From assembly GCA_020080175.1 (NCBI GenBank), contig JAGHQL010000117.1, positions 20,068-84,067 on the forward strand: a stretch of DNA of 64,000 nt. The letters run 5' to 3'. Shown in pieces: positions 52,472 to 63,876 of the stretch. How positions within the stretch are numbered: the stretch's first letter is position 1; each line of letters begins with the position of its first letter. Position numbers and translations under genes: made by a program. Origin of the DNA: Glutinoglossum americanum. Lineage: Eukaryota; Ascomycota; Geoglossomycetes; Geoglossales; Geoglossaceae. The notes below the pieces were generated by a model. That model ran no database searches. It was not told the DNA's origin and saw only the letters and a list, made by a program, of their open reading frames with translations.

Positions 52472-52912
52472 CCATCGAAACGAACAGCGAAACCACAGCC
52501 GGAAACTCTCCACCACTGGCTTACCCTCCGGCATTCAGTTTGTATGTCGGGGACACGGACGCTACTCCAATCGGGTCTAGGCCGTTTGATGTTATTTCGT
52601 CTTGCGTCCAGCGCCGCTCCATAACGCTCATCGCCGGCCTAGGCCAGCTATGCTACGCTTCCGCTTCCGCTTCTGCTTCTACTTCTACTTGTGTGGTGTT
52701 GTGCGTTGCGCGTGTGTTGCGCGAGCGGTGCGTGAGCGTTGCGCCGTCTCGGTGCGATGCCGATGTGTTGAGCGTTTCGGTGAGAGGGGAAAAAAAAAAC
52801 GGTGCAGATGGTGGCGGCGACCAGCGCGCTGCTCTAAGGCTCTAAATAAACCTTGGGCTGGGGTAGAACTGCTTAACACGGCTTCCCTACGTATATTGCA
52901 GCGAGCTATGGC

Positions 52913-52942
52913 GCTGCATCGCTGCATCGCTGCATCGCTGCA
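52913..52942 (+). repeat. 8-base tandem repeat, unit GCTGCATC
   Basis: Nearly four perfect units. Confidence 0.85.
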
Positions 52943-55490
52943 TACATGAAAGCCCTTCCCTCATCACGGTTCTGGGGTGGCCCTTCTTTGCTAAATTTTG
53001 CATCGCTCAGGTGAATCGCCCGAACGGGTCAAGTCTCCGTTACACCAAGCGAGGAGCTGTGTCTCGAACAGGCCAAGGCCGAGGCAGTGTTCCCCCAGCA
53101 TTACAAGCTTGTACGAGTCGAGCAGGAGAGCGCAACGGTTCTCTTAGTTATCGCTGCCGAAAATCGTCTGCCTATTGTGGCGTCGTGCATGGACAAACGA
53201 GCAGTCCCGGTTTTCCGACGGCTGGGAATCATTCGGAAACTCTCCCTTCCATTCATTGAGGCAGCCCATCCGTCCATCCATCCATGCCTTTCCTTCCATC
53301 CATACACCATTCGCGCAGGCCAGAGGACAGGATCGAGGGTGGAGCATGGAGCGCGAGCATGGAGCATGGAGCGTGGGGCGTGGAGAGAAGTGGCGGAGAA
53401 CTGAAAGGGTATACCCAGTACGGAATGGGAACGAGAGAGTAAAGCGTTATTGCATCCTAGCCGTCTAACCAATCATCTCGGCGGGGAGGAGAGAGAGAGA
53501 GAGAGGCAGCCTTGGAGATTGCGCCGAAGAAGGAAGTCGCTCTGACCTCGCCAGGACTGGACAGAAGGCAGACGATCCAGAGGGCAAGACTGACTGACCC
53601 AACGACCCCTACTCCGTACCGCCTGCTACACGAGGAGATGCGTTGCGTTGTTTTGCTTTGGCTCCTCTGCGTGCCGTCCAGAAGAGAAAAAAGAAAGGAA
53701 AGAGAAAAACTAAGCCCAGAAGCAAAGCCCCAGCAAACCCCAGCAGCAGCAGCAGCCCGCTCTGTCGCGTCGCTTCAAAACTCAACCCTTCCCCTTCCCG
53801 GCTATTAGTGTGTCTTGAGTGTCTGTAGTGTAGTGGTGAGCGAGCCAGAGGGGGCCTTGCAACGCAGCTTGCCTTCTGGCACACTCACTGCGTTGCACAT
53901 CCCCGCGCAACGAGCGGCAATGAGAGCAGATATATATCTTTGGAGAGCGCACGCTGCCAGCTCCGTCAAAAATCAAAAACCCGCCACGCTCAGCAAGCCT
54001 CCGTCACAATCCGATTCCTCACATTGTTTTCCTTGCTGATGGTGGTGGAAAACCTGACTACAGCCTCCATCTTCTGGCCCGCAAAATCTGGCAAATCTGC
54101 AAGTTCTGCACTGGTTTCTGCACTACGCGCGCCATACTTTGTAGCTACAGATCCTTTCCCATCAGACTAATTACCGTCCAGAGCAAACACACGACCACAC
54201 AGTACACTACGGCCGTTAATCCCAGCGGCCGATCACCTTTGCGACGTGCTTGATTTACGATACGATACGCAGCAGCCGCGATTCAAATCTGCCAGTTGGG
54301 TCATCAACGGGCTGTCTCTCCGTCTTGTCTGTTGCGGGGTGCGCACACGGCTACGGCTTACACACACACCAGCTCTGACACACGCCCACACAACCGTCCC
54401 ACACCATCACTCACACGGCTTCTCGACTGCCCGAGTCGTACCCAATCTTCGGGCTCAGGGCTTGAGTGCGGGCTTGAAAGGCTGACGGGGAACCAGCCAA
54501 CGGAAAGCGGCAAAACGAACCGTCGAGCAGGTAACGAGTGGTAACGGAGTACACATACTTTCTCCGCGCGCCGCAACTCCAACGGTCAAATCGGTCGGAT
54601 CGTGACTAAACTCTCTCCATTATCCGGCGCCCGCCTGGAACTAACAACTAGGCAACCGATCAACCAGGCGAAAGCCAACCGCCATCGTCGCTGCCACTGC
54701 TTCCCAGTCCTGCCCGTCCGACGTCGCCCCAGCTTGTCGCAGCTTGCTTTTTCACGGAATTTTCCCCACAATCCGTATTTCCCACCCGAACGATCACAAC
54801 ACACATCGGACTCCACTAGGACGATTCTGATCTGAGCCGGCTTTTTGATTGGTTTGCTGCACGTGCCAGGCACGTTTTTTCGTTCGTCTCCAACTGGGAC
54901 TTCTCCTGCTGTCGCTGTCGATCACCATTCGGTAAGTCATAACTGCAGGTCTCATATTTTTTGCGCCTACGATCTCCCCGTCCCTGCTTTGTTCACTCGC
55001 GTTTGGCTTTCGGTTTGGTTTTATTTTTTTTTATTTTTTTTTCCTGCCGCCCTCCGCGCAAAACCCCCCCCTCTCAGACCTCTTCTTGGGGATGCATCGA
55101 TGCCTAGCAACAAACTTGGGCTGTCTATGGCCGAGCCAGAAGGGGTCCGCGAGTGGTTTCAGCCGGTCGCTCGTGGCCTCGCTGCACTAGACATTCAAGT
55201 CGCTAATACTTTATTCCCGCTTTCTAGCGCAAACTTTGTTTCTCCAGTCTCGACCCACCTAGACGTAAGGCGCATTAGCAAGCTCCCACTACACCCCGTC
55301 GAAAAAGAGATATCCGTTTCCACGATCCCCAGGCATCCGGTTGACCTTCAGCTCCTTTGGTTCCCATCCCCCCATTGGCTTGCCGGTTGGATCCGCATGG
55401 CCGTGTACAAAATCCATAGTTGATTACGTTTCTGGTGAAAAGGCAAGGAACTATTCATTGTGGGCACGATAGTGTTCGGGCCATATTAGT

Positions 55491-57623
55491 ATGGCTCGAA
55501 CTGGAGTCTCGTCTGTAATTCCCTCTACGGGTCCATTTCGCGGTGCGGTTGGCGGAGAGAAACATCTTGTAGGAAGGCCAGTTCATCGGGGCCTGTCACA
55601 AGGCGTTCACAGTCGATGGCCTTCAGTACGTATCACTTATCCCGTTCAAATTCAAGCTCGTCAATTAGCAAAAGCGACCCGTCACAACGCTGACTCAACC
55701 CGCTCCTGTTGCAGGGTATCTCCAAGGCGCTGAAGAACGAATGCAACGTTCAACACAAGGCCTTCGCCCTACTGACGATTGACGATGACGGCAAGCCGAG
55801 AGTCTACGTGTCTCCCGTGCTTGACCATTGCCAATACCGAATCTTCCCCCAACACCTGCGCGAAGAAGTTGCGGCAATTGTAACTGGTGGCTTCCCCGAG
55901 CGTGATCGCCAGTCTGGCATATCAAATCGTGGTAAGCAGATGCATCGCACCTCCCGAGCCATTCCGCCGCTGAGGACCGAAGACGCAGAACACGACGTCG
56001 ACGATACATCGCCGACACTTGACGATGGAGGAGACATGTCAAGAGCCGTCTCGCCATTCGACAGACGAGACTCCATGCCGGCGAAGATCAATGGAAGGCA
56101 AGGCCATGGATCTCGCGCCATGAAACGCCGGAGGTCAAGCGCGGGCTTTTATGGTGCTTCTGCTAGGATGGAAAGGTCTTCGAGCGACCAGGGGGATGAT
56201 AGTGATTCTGGCGCTCACGAGGATACTAACCCAAACACGAAAATCCTGTACCTGGCCAACACCGAGGTTGTGGACCAATTTTTCGAAACCAGGTTCAAGC
56301 AGTTACAGCAGTTGGTCTGCAAGGTGGTGGCGAAGGCCTGGATCAAAGTCATCGAACCGAAAAAGCAGACTAATTTTCCGTACAATAAGGGTAACGACAA
56401 GAAGCCGCCATGGTGGCCAGATGATGTCAAGCATAAGGAGCCGGATCACCTAATGAAACCGGGTGAGCACTGGTGACAGATGCGACCAGCTAAATGGTTA
56501 ACTGACTATTATCCTCAGAGCGTTTGAAATTGGTCATGACATTGCTGCGCCTTAGAAAGGTACCAATTGAGAAGCTAGAGGCTGCTACGAAAGAAGTTTC
56601 GGGAAATATCCCGAAAGACAAGCAACCTCTACTGGCGGAAATATACAAGGTGGCTAAGATGGAAGAGCGTTATCTAAATGGAGAACTTTGTAAGGCCCTC
56701 GTCCTCCTCAGCTCGGCCTGACTTTTTAAAATGCGCTGACGGAAATACTAGCCCATGATGCCAACACCTGGGTTGCCGCATCGGATTCGATACTGATGAG
56801 TCCAAAACAAAAGATCCCTTCTCCACCTTCTGACAGGGACGACATGCATAATCGCGGTGCTCAACGCAAAAGGGGATCAGGCCAGTCAGGTGCAGATGAG
56901 AACCAAGCTACGCTCGTCTCGCCCGTCGGCAATATGGGGCTTCAGAGTTCGCGAGAGGGCGTTTCAATAAGATCAAAGTCTGCCGATTCAACCAACAACC
57001 CGGAAATTCCGTTTTCCGGGCTGCCAAGGTCGAATGCGGGTTCAACTCGTTCAATCATTACAAGCTCCAGCTATCAGCAGCAGTACGTCCAGTCAGCGCC
57101 GATGGAGGAACCACCGCAGTTTATTGGTCAGAACATGAATATGCCCAACGGCTATCCATATATGCAGAGGGCCAACTTCGGCCCCCCTAGCCCCATCCTG
57201 CCAATGCGGCGGTCCCATACGTTTCAATCCACACCGCCGCCGCAACCTGGCATGTATGAGAGCTGGTCCTCCCAGATGCCTAACAGCCTCATGGGTAACC
57301 CGATGTTCAACTCCTACGGCGCCGGATCGAACACGCCTCCAAGTCAACCATCTGGGCCAGCGCAATACCAACTCCTCCCTCTCCCTCCCCTAAGTGGCGC
57401 GGCGCTTCCGCCCCTACATCAGCAGCACCAGGCAGCTCAAGACATTTCCACGGATCGATCCCCACAACAATATGAACCAGGGATACCTCATTCGCAATTG
57501 AGGGCGCAATCCCTGAGTCACCCTCACCAGCCTAGTCACAACATACTCGACTTCCAAAGCTTTCCGGCAACTAGGGCGTACGGGAGCATGGGCGGTAACG
57601 AGCCCACGAGTGGGGATGGTTGA
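55491..57623 (+). CDS. DUF2841/YDR124W-like fungal protein
   Basis: Preferred model: join(55491..55514, 55573..55629, 55715..56462, 56519..56689, 56752..57623), 623 residues. The conserved helical domain (about 205-330) contains VIEPKKQTNFPYNKGN, KPPWWPDDVKHKEPDHLMKP and ERLKLVMTLLRLRK, then VAKMEERYLNGEL, split by introns 3 and 4, which keep frame. An N-terminal part reads CHKAFTVDGLQYGISKAL then ECNVQHKAFALLTIDDDG. The last 270 residues are disordered and Pro/Gln-rich. The function of the domain is not known to me. The 5' end is uncertain: reading 55491-55625 as one exon with donor GTACGT also keeps frame, but encodes an unlikely Gly/Arg-rich stretch. Confidence 0.75.
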
Positions 57624-58165
57624 CGATATGAAGCGAGAGCGAATGGGTGGGAACTAAGGCGGACCTCTCGGGCAGCCCGCTCCCTTCAAATCACTCGACG
57701 GAATAGCATCGAGCACTACATGTCGGCCTTTTCAATACAACGCGATCATAATCATCTCCAATTCTAGTAGCACGTTGGTAATCTGTTTTTCTCTACGACT
57801 ATACTTACGAACTTATGAGCTTTGGCCGGTACACCGGGGCGGTAGGGTTGCTCAACGGCGGAATATGGTCCGAAATTTTCCCATTTCCCATTTCCCATTT
57901 GCCATTTGCCACGTTGAGATCGCAATGCTTTCCTGGAGGCGGTTGCCTGAATCTCCCAACTTTTTCCTAATGCCTGATGCCCATGAATGTCTGCATTTCA
58001 TACTGGTGTGCATAGCATAGGCCCTCACGTCTCCTCATTTAGCAGATTCACATTTCGTTTATGACGAAACGGGCCCGGCTGTTTCTTTAGTCGCTCGGGT
58101 GGTAAAAAGGCGGCAAACTCGCCAGCGGGGGGCCCCCCCCCCCAGCCTCCACCCACGGCCCCTCT

Positions 58166-58171
<6 letters not shown>

Positions 58172-58197
<26 letters not shown>
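58172..58197 (+). repeat. (GT)n microsatellite
   Basis: About 13 TG units. Confidence 0.9.
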
Positions 58198-58382
58198 TTT
58201 TATTTCCTCTTCTTCTTCTCTTCTCTAGATTAAAAAAAAAAACACTAGGGGGGTAAAAAAAGTTGTGGGGGCGTCTTCTCTCTCCGAGGTTTTGGTCAGA
58301 ATCTATCGACTGCTGGAAAACCTAGTTTTAGGATCGGATCATCTCCTCTACGTCACGCCCATATAAAATGGACAAGGGGGTC

Positions 58383-58434
58383 GCTTTTTGCTTTTGCTTT
58401 TGCTTTTGCTTTTGCTTTTGCTTTGCTTTTGCTT
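58383..58434 (+). repeat. (CTTTTG)n hexanucleotide array
   Basis: About eight units, one shortened to CTTTG. Confidence 0.9.
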
Positions 58435-59261
58435 GTTCATAAAGCTGCTTTCTTTTTTTTTTTTGCTCTCTTCATAATACGGTTGCGATGGGGGAAAGCC
58501 CCCTCCCCCCCCCCCCCCTCACTGCTCTCTATATGATAGATAATGAGGGGGGGGGGCTTGCTTGGGTCCGCGTTTCTTCCTTTCCTTTTTTTTTCCTCTT
58601 TCCCCACATTTGGCCCCCCGTCTGGGATGTATTCGTCCCTGTTTTTTTTCTCTCTCTCTCTCTCTCCCTCCCTCCTTTAAAGCCCCTGTTTGAGCTATCA
58701 CTGTTGGCTACTTCTGGTTTTCCCGAGCGTGTATCTTAGGTAACACTGCAAGTGTGTGCATGTGTGTGTGTGTGGGCCTTGAAAAAGAAAAAATTAAAAA
58801 CTTTGTCCGAGATGATCAACGGCTAGGTTTTGACATGGCATGCGGCGGCGGTGCTGTCTCCACACTTATGTCGTCGAAGACAACACTCCCCCCCCGGCTT
58901 CAAGGCACCTTGTATTCCTCTCCCTAGGGGTGCTATTCTTCCATTCTATTTAGATTTATCAAATCCACTCTAGCCAACCTTCAGGCCAGCAGTAGCCCTC
59001 TAAGACGGCTGAAGGGAATAGCACCAAACGCTCCATCAATATCCAGCGCCCGAATAACGTCGCCCTTGCTACCGTCTGCTCCGTGCAACCATCGAAAAAC
59101 ATGTGAATTTTCCCGCTACGGTCCTTCCTGCCCCAGTAGCCGGTCATGCGGCCTCCCCAGGTTCTCTCAATCAGCGTTCGATGCGCTACCATCCCGACTG
59201 CAACAAGGAACAGGTCAGTAAAGATAACTACCGGCATATGCCCCTACATTGCCGCGGTTAC

Positions 59262-60085
59262 CTACGGTGTATAGTGGATGTTATTCTCGGCCATGGTATC
59301 TAAGACCTCTTCCGGCAGCTAAGACAAACGAAGAAAGAAAGAAAAAAAAAAGTCAGCCACGGCAACGACCCCACAAATCGCAAAAAAGTCCCCTCCCTCT
59401 CTCTCTCGCTTGGGAGAGGGACGGATCCGTTCCAAAAAAAAAAAAAAAAAATTTCTTCAAGCTGGGGGCGGCGGGGAGACGAACCGTGCCCATGACCTTC
59501 ACGGCGTACACGCCCTTGACGTAGCCGTCGAGACGCTGCCACTTGGCGACCCAGGACTGCGCCGGGTCGGCGAGCGCGATCAGACCCTCGTAGACCTGGG
59601 AGGTGCATTCCTCGACGGCCTCCTGCGAGTGCGCGAGCGAGAGGAAACCCTCGCAGTTCGGACAACCTTCTTTGAGGAATTTCTGGGAGAGGGGGAAAGA
59701 GGCGAAAAAAAAGAAGGAGAAAGTCAGTTTTTTTTTTTTTGGGGGGGGGAAAAGCTCGCCCGGAGCGGGCGTTGCGGAGAGGGAGGAGGAGATTGGGGGG
59801 GGGGAGGGACGTGCGTCGTCCCAGGGGGCAAGGGTTCTTCTTTCTTTCTTTCTTCCTCTCTCTCTCCCCGTGCGCGGGGGTAGAGAGAGAGAGAGAGAGA
59901 GAGAGAGATGAGATATAAAAAGAGAGAGTGTGGAAAAAGGCAAAGCGATGGTGAAAAGAAGAAAGAAAAGGGCGATGGGCTGGGCGGGGACATACGGATT
60001 GCAGCTGGACGATGGAGCAGACCATGCAGGCGCGGAGATTCTTCTGCTGGCCCGGAGCGACGAAGCTGTGGGATACGGACGTCAT
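59262..60085 (-). CDS. SPT4: Transcription elongation factor SPT4
   Basis: Model: complement(join(59262..59318, 59485..59682, 59996..60085)), 114 residues. The C4 zinc finger is complete: C20 and C23 in RACMVCS, C37 and C40 in GCPNCEG, with intron 1 lying between the pairs. Core motifs follow: [33 protein letters not shown], ending [11 protein letters not shown]4 pairs with SPT5 (DSIF) on elongating RNA polymerase II. Introns of 313 and 166 bases are long for this window and filled with CT, poly-A and poly-G tracts. The short conserved exons are easily lost among long antisense frames that run through the same low-complexity DNA. Confidence 0.93.
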
Positions 60086-60350
60086 TTGCACGTTTTTTTG
60101 TTTTTTTTTTTTCTCTCTCTCTCTCTCTCTCGGGATCGCGGTCCCAGACGAACGATCGAAGGAGAGGCCCGTTTCCCGACTCGAACTGCGCTCTCTGTGT
60201 CGCTCTCTCGACGATCCGTTCCAAGGTCCGGGAGGCCGGATGGGTGGGGGTGGGTGCGGTTTAGAGCGATGTTGCGGAGGAGGAGGAAGGGGCAAGGGAA
60301 GGCGTATGTAATGTGCGTATGAGGTTTATGTACGTTGGGGTGTTGTTCGG

Positions 60351-60395
60351 GTGTTACTCGTGTGTTACTCGTGTGTTACTCGTGTGTTATTCGCG
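60351..60395 (+). repeat. 11-base tandem repeat, unit GTGTTACTCGT
   Basis: Four units, the last one varied. Confidence 0.8.
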
Positions 60396-60548
60396 TGCAC
60401 TCGGGGTGCTGTGGTGTACTGTAATGTACTACGGCGCGATTTGTGTCCCGCGTACGGCATTGTACTCTGCTGTACGCAGGCTGGAGATTTGGGACTCGCA
60501 TCCATCCACCTTGCCTTCCTTGCCTTGGCGCGGCACGGAAATCTGCCC

Positions 60549-60556
60549 GTCACGTG
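60549..60556. promoter_or_regulatory. E-box GTCACGTG
   Basis: Full match to RTCACRTG; 464 bases upstream of SPT4 and about 780 upstream of PP5. Confidence 0.35.
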
Positions 60557-60946
60557 CGTGGCTGTCGACGGGCTCCCACGACCCTTTTTGCGGGCCACAG
60601 TCCCGATGCGTGGAAATTACGTGCAAATTGGGCTTGCACCGGCCGCTGCACCAGCTGCACCGGCCGCACAGGCTGCTCTGGGTTGCGCTGGCTGCGTTGG
60701 CGCTTTGACTGCATACACGTCCAACCCCCAACCCCCAATCCAACGCCCAGCATCGCCTCTCGGCACTTTTGCTTCTCCGCTCTCTCAAAACAAGCGCACA
60801 GGCCGCTGCCGAAACGCTCTGGCGTCTGCGTCTCCCGCCACCCATGTCCTGCTCCGTCCACATCACATACGAAATTTCTCGCTCTCCGACATCACAACAA
60901 CAGTACAGCCAACATAACCACATCATCCGCGGCTGCAGGGGATTTC

Positions 60947-60978
60947 TCGCATCGCATCGCATCGCATCGCATCGCATC
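60947..60978 (+). repeat. 5-base tandem repeat, unit TCGCA
   Basis: About six perfect units. Confidence 0.9.
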
Positions 60979-61125
60979 AACCCGAAACTGCCTCTTCCTG
61001 CCTTTCCAGTCTATTTTCTCCGTCCGCCTTCCCCTTGCTCCCCCTCGCCTTTTCTTTCCCCATCAGTTCCATCCCTCGGCCTCATCCCGACCTGAAAGCC
61101 TCCAACTCACATCTCACACTCTACC

Positions 61126-61215
61126 AGCCTCCTCCACCTCCTCCTCCTCCTCCTCCTCCTCCTCCTCCTCCTCTTCCTCTTCCTCTTCCTCCTCGTCCTC
61201 CTCGTCCTCCTCTCC
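61126..61215 (+). repeat. (CTC)n triplet array in the PP5 leader
   Basis: A long CTC/TCC run with CTT variants, about 120 bases upstream of the PP5 start codon. It is a homopyrimidine tract. Confidence 0.9.
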
Positions 61216-61331
61216 TCCTCGCCTGCGTCCCCTCCCCTGGATTCCTTGCTCCCTCGTTCTCGCTTCCCCCCGCTCCTGGAATCCCACAACAAATCTCGTT
61301 TGGTAAAGAAAAAAAAATAAAATAGCGTGAG

Positions 61332-63346
61332 ATGGCCGCGGCGGAGGATGCCGTTGCTCTGAAGCAGAAGGGGAATCAGGCCTTTGCTGCCCACGACTGG
61401 CCGACCGCGATAGATTTTTACGGTAAGGCAATTGAGGCGAACGACAAGGAACCGTCCTTCTTCTGCAATCGGGCTCAGGTGTGTGTATTGGCGCGTGTGG
61501 GCATAAACATGGCCCGGCAACTAACCCAACCCGTCTCCCGTCTCCGTCTCCCGTCTCCGTACCCGTCTCCGTCTCCGTCTCCGCACCCGTACCCGTACCT
61601 CTACCCGTACCTCTACCCGCACCTCTACCCGCACCTCTACCCGTACTTGCTCAGTACGGCTGTGGTCTCGTGACTGACTCTGAACCGGGCATCTGTCTCG
61701 ATGTAGGCTCAAATCAAGCTCGAGGCATACGGTTTCGCCATAGCAGATGCCACCAAGGCGATTGAGTTGGACCCGTCGTACGTCAAGGTAGCAAAAAAAA
61801 AAATGCCCACTCGTGTTCACCGTGCTCGTCATGGCTAGCTTGGTGTTCTCAAGGCCGCTGACGTCGCGGTGTCTCAGGCCTACTACCGAAGAGCAATCGC
61901 CAACACCGCCATCTTCAACTACAAAGAAGCTCTGAAGGACTTCAAGACCGTCGTCGAGAAGGTTCCGCACGACAAGGATGCCAAGCTCAAACTGGCGGAA
62001 TGCGGCAAGATTGTGCGCCGGGCGGAGTTCCTGAAGGCTATCGAGGTTGGCGACGCACCGTCGGCGGCGGAGGGGCTGGACCTCGACGCCATCGTCATAG
62101 ATGCGAGCTACGACGGCGTGCGGCTGGAGAAGGAGATGACGCAGGAGTTCATCGACGATGCGATTCGCCGGTTCAAGAATGGCAAGACGATTCACAAGAA
62201 ATACGTGTATCAGATCGTGCTGGCGGTCAAGGATATAGCGTTTAACGAGCCGACGATGGTGGAGATGGAGGTCGAGGAGGGCCATAAGCTGACGGTCTGT
62301 GGCGACACCCACGGTAAATATTTCCCCCCAGGGCGGGGAAATGCTCCTCGAACTTTCGGAATGAATGCTAAAAGGTGGTACGATATTTTTTTTAAAAAAA
62401 AGGCCAATTCTTCGATCTCCTCGAAATCTTCCGGCTCAATGGTTTCCCGTCGGATACGCACTCGTACCTCTTCAACGGCGATTTCGTAGACCGAGGATCC
62501 TGGTCGACGGAAATCGCAATCCTGCTGTACGCCTACAAGTGGCTACGCCCCAACGCCTTCTTCATCAACAGAGGAAATCACGAGACGGACGACATGAACC
62601 GCGTCTATGGCTTCGAGGGCGAGTGCAAGGCCAAGTACAACGAACGCACCTTTAAGCTTTTCTCGGAGAGCTTCTCCGCCCTACCCCTGGCGACGCTGAT
62701 CGGGAAGAAGTTCTTCACGTTGCACGGTGGCTTATTCTCAGACGACAACATCACGTTGGACGACATCCGGAAGCTGAATCGGCATAACCAGCGGCAGCCA
62801 GGTCACGCGGGTCTGATGATGGAGATGCTGTGGACGGATCCGCAAACGGCGCCGGGGAGAGGTCCCAGCAAAAGGGGTGTGGGCATGCAATTCGGACCGG
62901 ACATTACCAAAAAATTCTGCGAGAAGAACGGTTTGGAGGCGATCATCAGGAGTCACGAAGTCCGGATGGAGGGTTACGAGGTGGAGCACGATGGGCGATG
63001 TATCACCGGTAGGAGGCACCCCAAATCTGGCCAGCGTAATTTGGTGGCGGGGAGAAAAGTGATGAACGGTGGGAACGGTGGGAACGGCCGCTTACATTCT
63101 CCCTAGTCTTCTCTGCGCCCAAGTACTGCGACAGCACGGAGAACAAAGGTGCGTACATCAACATCGGTCCGGGTCTGAAGCTTGAATACCACAAGTTCGA
63201 CGCCGTACCACATCCGGATATCAAGCCCATGGTGAGTCGTAGTTCCCCCCCCCCATCCCCCACCCCAACGATGCTCCACATACTGATGCAACAATTTCCT
63301 CGTATCACAGGCCTACGCCCAGAATTCACTGATGTCGATGATGTGA
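61332..63346 (+). CDS. PPT1: Serine/threonine protein phosphatase 5 (TPR-PPP)
   Basis: Model: join(61332..61478, 61707..61787, 61878..62313, 62403..63008, 63107..63231, 63311..63346), 476 residues. Three TPR units (about 8-110, for example LKQKGNQAFAAHDWPTAIDF) bind Hsp90. The PPP catalytic domain follows with GDTHG (218-222, split by intron 3), GDFVDRG (about 246), RGNHE (about 279), and the C-terminal HEVRMEGYEVEHDGRCIT and VFSAPKYCD motifs joined by intron 4. It ends AYAQNSLMSMM, the family's C-terminal helix. PP5 dephosphorylates Hsp90 clients and Cdc37. Intron 3 has a purine-rich end (a T run, then AAAAAAAAG). Intron 1 contains a minisatellite. Confidence 0.95.
61540..61650 (+). repeat. 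CCGTCT/CCCGTACCTCTA minisatellite in PP5 intron 1
   Basis: Pyrimidine-rich tandem units change from TCTCCGTC-like to ACCCGTACCTCT-like along the tract, occupying about half of the 228-base intron. Confidence 0.85.
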
Positions 63347-63876
63347 AGGAATCTAATGACTCCCTTTGTCCCCCCCATGAGGTTTTAATTTTTTTTTCTC
63401 TCTTTTTCTTTTTCCAGCGATGAGGTCACATTCCAGCGGCATTTAACGAATATGTGTGTTTTTTCCTTCATTTTTCCCCGGAGCCCCCAGAGATGAAATG
63501 AAAAACCATGCAGCCAGCGGCGTTTTTTTTTCCCTTTGAAAATTCCCCTCTCTCTATATCTCCCCTCCCCTTCCTATCTCATGCTCACCTCACCCCCCCC
63601 CCCCCTCCTTCTCGCAGTCAAAACGGAAAAAGGAAGCAGAGGACATGTAGTTGTGGACTTGGAACGGATATGAGGAAATGGCCCCTTTTTTAGAGATGAT
63701 TTAAGAAGAAAAAAAAAAAAAAAAAAAGAGAGCCATGTTCCCCCCCCCCCTCCTTTCTGTGTATCATAGATACGACGCGTCCCCACACTCGTAAAGGCCA
63801 GTCGGGGGCAGGATAAATAAATAAAAAAAACACGTCTTTGCCCGGCCTAACTTCCGGGCGCGGTTCTCTCTGAACG
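63347..63876. other. Intergenic, low complexity
   Basis: 530 bases: PP5 3' region with C-runs, a poly-A tract (63708-63726) and T/C-rich stretches. No gene seen. Confidence 0.5.

Larger units (their letters stand above)
51619..55490. other. Long gene-free spacer rich in short tandem repeats
   Basis: 3.9 kb with no supportable gene. It holds several minisatellites (52425-52471, 52913-52942, a GAGCATGGAGCG run at about 53340-53385) and C+T-rich DNA towards its right end. A 192-codon frame (54845-55423) has no protein character. Much of the right part may be leader of the DUF2841 gene. Confidence 0.5.
57624..59261. other. Intergenic between convergent genes, low-complexity rich
   Basis: 1.6 kb with no gene. 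It contains C-runs (58132-58143, 58505-58519), a GT microsatellite, a CTTTTG array and CT runs. It covers the 3' regions of the DUF2841 gene and SPT4. Confidence 0.5.
60086..61331. promoter_or_regulatory. Divergent promoter and leaders, SPT4 and PP5
   Basis: 1.25 kb between the two start codons. It holds three short tandem arrays (60351-60395, 60947-60978, 61126-61215) and a GTCACGTG E-box (60549-60556). The last 350 bases are strongly C+T-rich, as in fungal leaders. Confidence 0.5.

Noticed and set aside
52425-52942. Short direct repeats that could suggest a CRISPR-like array
   Set aside because: They are contiguous minisatellites without spacers, in a eukaryotic genome.
54845-55423. 192-codon plus-strand frame before the DUF2841 gene
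   Set aside because: No motif, T/C-run-encoded Phe stretch, and no frame-keeping splice to the downstream exons was found.
59410-59883. Plus-strand 157-codon frame
   Set aside because: Antisense of SPT4 exon 2 and intron tracts; poly-Lys and Glu/Gly runs only.
59300-60295. Minus-strand frames of 331 and 196 codons around SPT4
   Set aside because: They run through intron low-complexity DNA; the spliced SPT4 model explains the conserved parts.
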